DNA of 64,000 nucleotides from Amoebidium appalachense (Eukaryota > Ichthyosporea): assembly GCA_963693365.1 (NCBI GenBank), contig CAVNZM010000009.1:9424001-9488000 (forward strand), written 5' to 3'. Positions 46,367 to 64,000 of the stretch are shown one piece after another. The notes beneath the pieces are model-generated. The model saw only the letters and a list, made by a program, of their open reading frames with translations. It had not been told where the DNA came from and searched no databases. Each line of letters starts with the position of its first letter. Within the stretch, counting starts at the first letter, position 1. The translations under genes were made by a program, and so were the position numbers.

Positions 46367-47420
46367 CCCCCCCCCCCCCCCCCCTCCCTCTCTCACTCTC
46401 TCCCTCCCCCTCCCCCCCCCTTCTCTCTCTCCCCCTCTCTCTGCCCCCCTCTCTCTCTTTCTCTCGCCCCCTCCCCCTCTCTCTCCCGCTCTCCCCCTCT
46501 CTCCCACTCCCTCCCTCTTCCCCTCCCTCTCTCTCTCCATCTCTCCCTCCCTCTCTCCCCCCCCCCTCCCTCTCTCCTCTCTCTCTCTCTCTCTCTCTCC
46601 CTCTCCCCCCCCCCCCCCCCTCTCTCTCTCTCCCGACTAGCTCGCGAGCTCTCGAGCTCGAGCTCTCTCGCTCTGTCACTCTCTCTCTCCTCTGCCCTTC
46701 GATGACAGACCCTGACTAAGGTGAGGCAGCTGGAAGGCACAGGTAGGACATGCGCATGCAAGTGACATCCAACTTTGAAAGTAATATGACCTACCTCAAT
46801 AATTGGCTTTGCACACGCGTATGTATGTGCTGTCATAATTCATAGTACTGTAATGTGTATGTTGATGTATGTAGATTAATCGAGTGTTGCATATGTGGCA
46901 CTGTGGCTTTGCCATGCGCATGTATACAAGTTTCTTTTGCGGCAACTCGTGATTATTATTGTGGCAATAGTAGGGAATCATTATCATATCACGTTCAACG
47001 TTTGTTCTTCCTCTTATTTACCCCTCTCTGAATCAGTGCTACTTCACCACCTCAACAAATCAATGACAATGAACAAAATAGACAATCGATGCCAACATCA
47101 TGAGGGAGTTGAGCGTGTGGGTCGCATAAATAATTGGTTTAGTATTAGTTTATTATCATGTGTCATTACTTGACTATCTAGACCACACCAATATAGTATG
47201 TGAAAGCCTCAAAAAGGTTTATAAAATCTGTAAATATCATATTCATAATATTGAGTGAGCGTGCCTGACGCTCACAACAGTGTAAATGACATGTCACACA
47301 AACCTGCATTCTGGCCAAAATAATTAATGAATGTCTGCATAAATGAAGATTTATTCAGCGGCTTTCTATTTACAAAAAGAAAAAGAAAAGAAACATAACA
47401 CAAGAACGCCGATATTTTTT
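45904..47420. other. Intergenic with CT/C-rich block
   Basis: 46188-46690 is a dense mix of CT dinucleotides and C runs, ending in a CTCGAGCTCGAG-type palindromic stretch (46640-46670). 46700-47340 is unique DNA without a recognised gene. An AATAAA on the minus strand at 47350-47355 is probably the polyadenylation signal of the next gene. Confidence 0.6.
47350..47355 (-). terminator. Probable polyadenylation signal (AATAAA)
   Basis: AATAAA on the minus strand about 66 bases after the stop codon of the PA14/vWD gene. Confidence 0.5.
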
Positions 47421-57865
<10,445 letters not shown>

Positions 57866-58590
57866 GCTAGGTTGACAAGCATAGGGTAGACAACGTCCTG
57901 CCTGTGCCAGTAATGAATGTCAACGGATCCGGACACACACAACTATTGTACACATACACGCTTGTCGAGTCGACAGTGTGAAACACACCGGCACACCCTC
58001 AGTCACGGGATTTTGACACAAGACGCAAAAATATGCACGAGAATGTAATGAACTCCGATATGATTCGTGCGGTTTATTGTGGAATGCAAATCTTACTCAC
58101 TATGGAATGCACTGAGTCAGGGCTTTGTTTTTTTTCCCTCAAACAAAGTGTGTATCATTCACATGCACATTCACGTGCACATGGTCACCGACCTTCTCTC
58201 TCGGGCCTTGTGCCACCATATGATGCACGTTATGGCACCAGGTCAACAATGACTTTCCGGGGCCACTCGAGTCCGTTGTCGCATCTCTCTCGCACAGCAC
58301 ACTGTCAGACTGTCCGCTCGAGTCTCGAACTCGGCGGGTCTTTCCGAGCGCAGGCTGTATGTATGTAGCCTACCTACAGTGGCACAGTCATGTATGTTGT
58401 CTTACGGCTGCAAGGCTCGAATTGGCGCTTTCTCTCTCACTTTCACTCACTATCATCCTCTCAGAGCCTCTTCTGAGTCGTCTACCTCTCTCTCTCCCTG
58501 TGACGCACACTCACACACACATACATACACGTACACACACACAATGCACACACCCACACTCTCTTGCTCTCTCCTCGGGGTCCCCCCGGC

Positions 58591-58671
<81 letters not shown>

Positions 58672-59234
58672 CCTCCCTCCCTCCCTCCCTCTCAGATCTC
58701 CCTCTCCCTCTCCCTCTCTCCCTCCCTCTCTCTCTCTCTCTCTCTCTCTAGATCCCCCCCCCCCACCTCTCTCTCTCTCTCTCTCCCTCCCTCCCAGCTC
58801 TCCTCTCTCTCTCCCTCTCTCCCTCTCCCTCTCTCTCTCTCTCTTTCTAGATCCTCCCCCCCCCCTCCCCCCTTTCTCTCTCTCTCTCAGAGTCTCTGTC
58901 TCTCTCTCTTCTCTCTCTCTCTCTCTATCAGTCTCTCTCTCGAGACTCCGAGCCTCGGCTCTGCTCCGTCTCTCTCTCTCCCTCAAGGGCAGGCCCTTGT
59001 CTGTTGACGCTGTCCCTCGCTTTCTCTCGCTCGCTCCCCCCCGGGGAGCCCCCTTCCCCCCCCATATTGAATCTGATTGCCACAAGAAGGTGGGCCGATG
59101 GGGGGAGGCTCGAGGTACAAATCATTCTAAGCTAGAAGCAAACTCAGAAGAAAGGCACACGTGAAAGGCTGTATAACTTGTATTCGACAAATACAAATTT
59201 TGGCAAACTTGAGGGAGAAAGAGAGAGAGAATAT

Positions 59235-59265
<31 letters not shown>

Positions 59266-59861
59266 GGGGGGGGAGGGGAAGGGGGGGAGAGGGGAGGGGA
59301 GGGAGGGGGGAGGAGGGTTTGAAGTGCAAAACTCCTTTGGAAATGGAACACAAAATCTGCCCTTTGACGCGAAGATTTTGTCAGCCGGTTGGTCTCAGTG
59401 TTGGACTTATTGGCGAACACTGGTGGTGGTGTTGTGCGTGGACGGACACTTAGGGGGGTTATGGGGGAAATTTGAAATTTGGGGAGGGGTTCTACTGGTG
59501 TGGTTTGGGAGATTTGGGGGATCAGAAATCAAGTTGCACTCGGAGTAATTATGACCTCAAAATATGGGGGGGGGGAGGAGGGGGGGGGGGGGGGTGGAGA
59601 GAGGGGGGAGGAGGGGGGGGGGAGGGTGGCAGTGGGTAGGAGCCTCACAGACCGTGAATGCGGCACTAAAGAGTTATGATACCCCGGGGGGGGGGGGGGG
59701 GGGGGGGAGGGGGGGGGGAGGGGGGGGGGGGGGAGGAGGGGGGGGGGGGGGGGGGGAAGAGCACACTAATTCAGTGCGCTGTGTTCATATGTGGGAGGGG
59801 GGGGGGTACAAGCTAATTTGCGATCAAATTTTCCACACACGGGAGGAGGGGGAGGGGGGAG

Positions 59862-59893
<32 letters not shown>

Positions 59894-60569
59894 CAGCTTA
59901 GTTAGGCTAACTTTTCCGTTTTCTCTGCTTCTTCGAGGTTTTATCATTAGCATTATAGGTTATTTCTCTCTCTGATAAACAAGGCAAAGTTTTTCTGTGC
60001 GTGATGCATTCTTCAGACAAAAACACATGTTCATTGCTAATCCTTGGGGACTTTACCAGGATACAAATTATATATTAAACTTATTATGATTACATTTCTC
60101 CTGCTGCGCGCCGGGATACATCACTAATAGTTGACATGTCTGTATGGTGCACTGATGTTGAAATATATTGCATTATATTGCAGGCGGGGAAGTGGTACAG
60201 TGAGTGGCGTCGTAATTTTTGTTTTCATGACCATCTCCGTTGTTGAAACCATGTTGCTGCTGAGAAAATTGATCAAAAATAAAAAATAAAAAAAATCAAT
60301 CGAAAACATAAGTTTTGCCCCTCTCCTTGCGAGTTCCTGCTACCAGTAGCAGGAAATATGACCACCGAAGATCTATTGTTGAGCTCAGAGTCTGCCAAGT
60401 TTGCCAAGCTGTCATTCAGTATATGAATTTATACACTGGGTGTTCAGGTATCTTAGTATGCACATGTTATTAGGTGACCTGCAAAGTCTAACACCACAAT
60501 CGGTTGAAACATTCCATGGAGTCAAACAGAATGGCGCTCAAATTTATGCTACCATGATACGTGTGTGTT

Positions 60570-60603
<34 letters not shown>

Positions 60604-60914
60604 AGAAGCAAATTTGCGCTCAAGAGCCTATGATATTTTCAGATTTATGCCACGGGGGGAGGGGGGGGGGGGGGGGGGGGGGGGGGATTTCAAACTAATA
60701 TTAAGATTAAGATGCGCTCAGTATGACAGTTGACGACACTATTCGTGGCTCAGGCTTGGAATTGTTCCGTGAATGAGCCTGGAACGATCATAGATAGGGG
60801 CTACCCCCGGGTTACCCGTTTACCGCCTGCAACCCCCTGCCCCCCCTCCCACCCCACCCCCACCCCATCCCCACCACCACCCCTTCCCCTGATGCGGCCC
60901 CCTCCCCCCCCCCC

Positions 60915-60945
<31 letters not shown>

Positions 60946-61123
60946 CCACACATCACGTTGCCAAGGGGGGAGGAGGGGAGGGGAGCCGTGGTGGTGGTGA
61001 TGGTGTGTGTTAGAGGGGGGGGGAGGGAGGGGGGAGGGGGGGAGGGGGGGGGGGGGGGGGGGGGCTCCCACCGTTCATCCGTTCTGAATGCACCAACTAT
61101 TGAGGGGAGAGCCGGAGAAGCGG

Positions 61124-61124
<1 letters not shown>

Positions 61125-61183
<59 letters not shown>
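61125..61183 (+). repeat. Unbroken G run of about 59 bases
   Basis: The longest uninterrupted homopolymer in the window. Confidence 0.95.
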
Positions 61184-61184
<1 letters not shown>

Positions 61185-61655
61185 GGCGGTGTCTCAAAAG
61201 GAACTTGGGGGTATTTGCACTACCGGCTTTCAAGTCCTTCCCTTAGCCCAATATGTAAGGCAAAAGAGTACTTTTACCCCCACCGCTCCCCTCCCCCGCC
61301 CCCAACTCCCCCCCCCCCCCCCCCCCCCGCCATTTCTCCCCCCCCCCTCCCCCCCCCTCCCTCCCCCCTCCCCCATTATCCCCCCCCCCTCCCCCCCTCC
61401 CCCCCGGGCCCATGATACCTTCCACCCCCCCCCCCTCCCCCCTCCCCCCTCACCCCCACAACCCACAGAACCCCACAGAATCCATTTACGCCTCTCCATA
61501 TCGTCACCCAGCTCAATAGGGCCGCTGCAGTGGCCATTCCAGATGACAGTCACCAAATTTGTCTGAGCTCTGATTATGGTTATCCCCTCTAATTCCCCCC
61601 CCCTCCCCCCCCCCCCCCCCCCCCCCCCCCCACACACACACACCACGACCACCAC

Positions 61656-61728
<73 letters not shown>

Positions 61729-62147
61729 ACCCACACACACACACACACCCACACACCCTCCACCTTCCCCTCCTTCCCTCCATTCATCCGCGCTTACACC
61801 TATGGAGAAAAGGGCCGGGCTGGAAGCACTGTGACAGGCGGATTCCAAGTCCCCTCTCCTCCTTCCGTCCATCCCCTCCCCCCCGAACCCCCCGTTTCTG
61901 GTCAAGAAAGACTCTTACAACTTTTGTATACCGAGCCCGAGCTCAGTGTCTTGAATCTTCTGCTTTTTTCTTCATTATATTTAAAGCTTTTGTCACGGTT
62001 ACTTGAAAATTTCTGATCCATGTAAGATCTGATCTTAATACCACAAGGCTCAGTTGAAACTTCGTGCGACTCAGTTCCTTCCGTTTTTACTGATGATTCA
62101 ATGCCATATTTGAAATATAAAATGCCTCCAGGAACAACCCCCCCCCC

Positions 62148-62388
<241 letters not shown>

Positions 62389-62728
62389 TTTCCCTCTCCC
62401 TCGGCCCCCTCCCACACTTCGAAACTCCTACAAACGAGAAGAAGAAGCACGAACACAGTAGGTGTGCAAGGCACAAGCAATTGCACAGCTTTGCGCGCAC
62501 GCACACACTTATACACATACACTTGCACACAAACGTGAACACACATACACAGAGAAAACGGACACAAAGGACACACGGACACACAGCACACACACAGACA
62601 CATGATGCTTTAACACACACGTGGCACATGAGCACACGCCACACACCGTTACAAAGTTTCCCAGACCTAGCCTCCCTTCATCGGTAAATGCTCCGCCATC
62701 CGAGTAAAGCGAAGTTTAAGTCCTCACC

Positions 62729-62764
<36 letters not shown>

Positions 62765-63186
62765 CCCCCGGGGGGCCCACAGCCACCCCTCTGCCCCAAC
62801 ACACACACGTATAAACAGAGACAGACACGGCCAGTGACCCTGGATCCAGTCGAAACCCACCTGCCCAGCAGGGGGACTTAATTTACTGAAGTTTCCATGC
62901 TTATGTTTTTTTTTCCCTCCCCTTAGTTCAACTATGTACAAGCCATCATCTTTTGTCTGCTAAATTGTTTTCACGGGACATGGGTACCGCTGAGACCCCT
63001 GGGCCTCTTTCAAATCTTCCTCCTCTTGCTCTCCACCCCTCCTCCTCCCAGCCCGGCGCTCCTCCCCCTACCCCCTCCCCCCCATTTCACACCTCCCCCC
63101 CACCTCCCCCCTCCCTTCCCCTCCCTCCCCCGCCCCCCTGCACCCTTCCCCCGTGCCAGCATTGTAATTTTGTATCCCAATAGTCG

Positions 63187-63399
63187 TTGGATATCCAAGC
63201 TTGCCTTATACTGTAATAGTCGTTTATTTTAAACTTGCCTTTTATCTTAATAACCGTTGGATATCCAAACTAGCCTTTGTTGGATATCCAAAATTGCCGT
63301 CCATCTAAAAAGTCGTTGAATATCCAGATTGGCCTTCAATATTAATATATATTGGATATCCAAGCCAGCCTTCTACCTTAATAATCGTTGGATATCCAA
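63187..63399. repeat. Array of six 12-bp palindromes in a loose tandem repeat
   Basis: TTGGATATCCAA occurs at 63187-63198, 63257-63268, 63280-63291, 63352-63363 and 63388-63399, with a variant (TTGAATATCCAG) at 63316-63327. Between them are related words (TCGTTGG before, and A.CTTGCCTT or A.CTAGCCTT with TAATA after), so the array is a degenerate tandem repeat of about 23-70 bases per unit. Confidence 0.9.
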
Positions 63400-63421
63400 A
63401 CTAGTCTTCGATCGCGGGCTC

Positions 63422-63637
63422 CCACACACAACACACACATGTACACATGTACATACACGAGCGCATGCACACACATGCACACACGCGCATGTATGGGCGC
63501 GCACACACACACGCACACGTGCACATACATGCACGCGCACACGCACACGCCATGCATACGCACACACATGCACAAAGCACACACACGTGCACATACACGT
63601 ACACGCACACACGTGCACACACGCACACACACACACA

Positions 63638-63682
<45 letters not shown>

Positions 63683-63834
63683 TACACGCATGTGCGCACA
63701 GGCGCACGCATGCACGCGCGCACACACACACGTGTGCATACACACAAACGCACACGCGCGCATGCATGCACATGCAAACACACACACACAAAACACACCG
63801 ACGTGCACACACACATGCGCATGGGACGCGGGCG

Positions 63835-63878
<44 letters not shown>

Positions 63879-64000
63879 TACACACACGCGCGTAATGCAC
63901 GCGCACAGAACCCACACACATGCACGAAACACACACATACACAAGCGCATGGGCATGCGTGTGCACGCACACACACACAGAAATACGCATGAGGATGCAT
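63422..64000 (+). repeat. Alternating purine-pyrimidine (CA/CG) tract
   Basis: CA repeats with many CGCG and CATGCA words running to the right edge. It is of a type that can adopt left-handed DNA. No gene. Confidence 0.9.

Noticed and set aside
58379-59164. 261-residue plus-strand frame upstream of the PA14 gene
   Set aside because: Low-complexity CT translation with no start context, domain or splice support.
63187-63399. CRISPR array
   Set aside because: Spacing is irregular, spacers are similar to one another, and the genome is eukaryotic.

Overview
This is nuclear DNA from a eukaryote, probably a unicellular or otherwise unplaced protist-like lineage. The supporting observations are: genes split by many GT-AG introns, two LTR retrotransposons, secreted multidomain proteins, and very heavy microsatellite and homopolymer content (CA/TG, CT/GA, long C or G runs). 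Stops TAA, TAG and TGA all terminate plausible reading frames, so the standard code fits. I cannot name the species.

Layout. 1-4525: decayed Ty3/Gypsy-type element on the minus strand, running off the left edge. 5180-9704: an unknown 286-residue ORF (minus) and an inverted partial copy of it (plus), bracketing a non-autonomous terminal-inverted-repeat element with an internal foldback. 10267-13330: a five-exon FCP1/NIF-like HAD phosphatase gene (plus). 14949-24988: exons of an unrecognised minus-strand gene, between which sits a nearly intact, young Ty1/Copia element (16593-23364, near-identical LTRs, 5-bp target duplication). 23812-27406: two LTR-like repeats in opposite orientation. 28674-42056: a 22-exon minus-strand gene whose spliced phases all agree and which predicts a type I membrane protein of about 1100 residues resembling the HAP2/GCS1 gamete fusogen; its last coding segment lies in a 100-bp unit present three times in tandem. 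45469-45903: a BAH-domain fragment. 47421-57865: a ten-exon minus-strand gene for a secreted PA14 - von Willebrand D - EGF-like mosaic protein. 57866-64000: almost entirely simple repeats, plus a small array of 12-bp palindromes at 63187-63399.

The host genes are not an operon. The two large minus-strand genes both encode extracellular or membrane proteins and might serve cell-cell contact (gamete fusion and matrix or adhesion respectively), but this is inference from domain type only. Exons are short (36-446 nt, except one of about 1 kb) and sit in introns filled with simple repeats, so ab initio gene calling gives many false ORFs here. Nearly every broken reading frame lies at a homopolymer run, which raises the question of sequencing error versus real decay.
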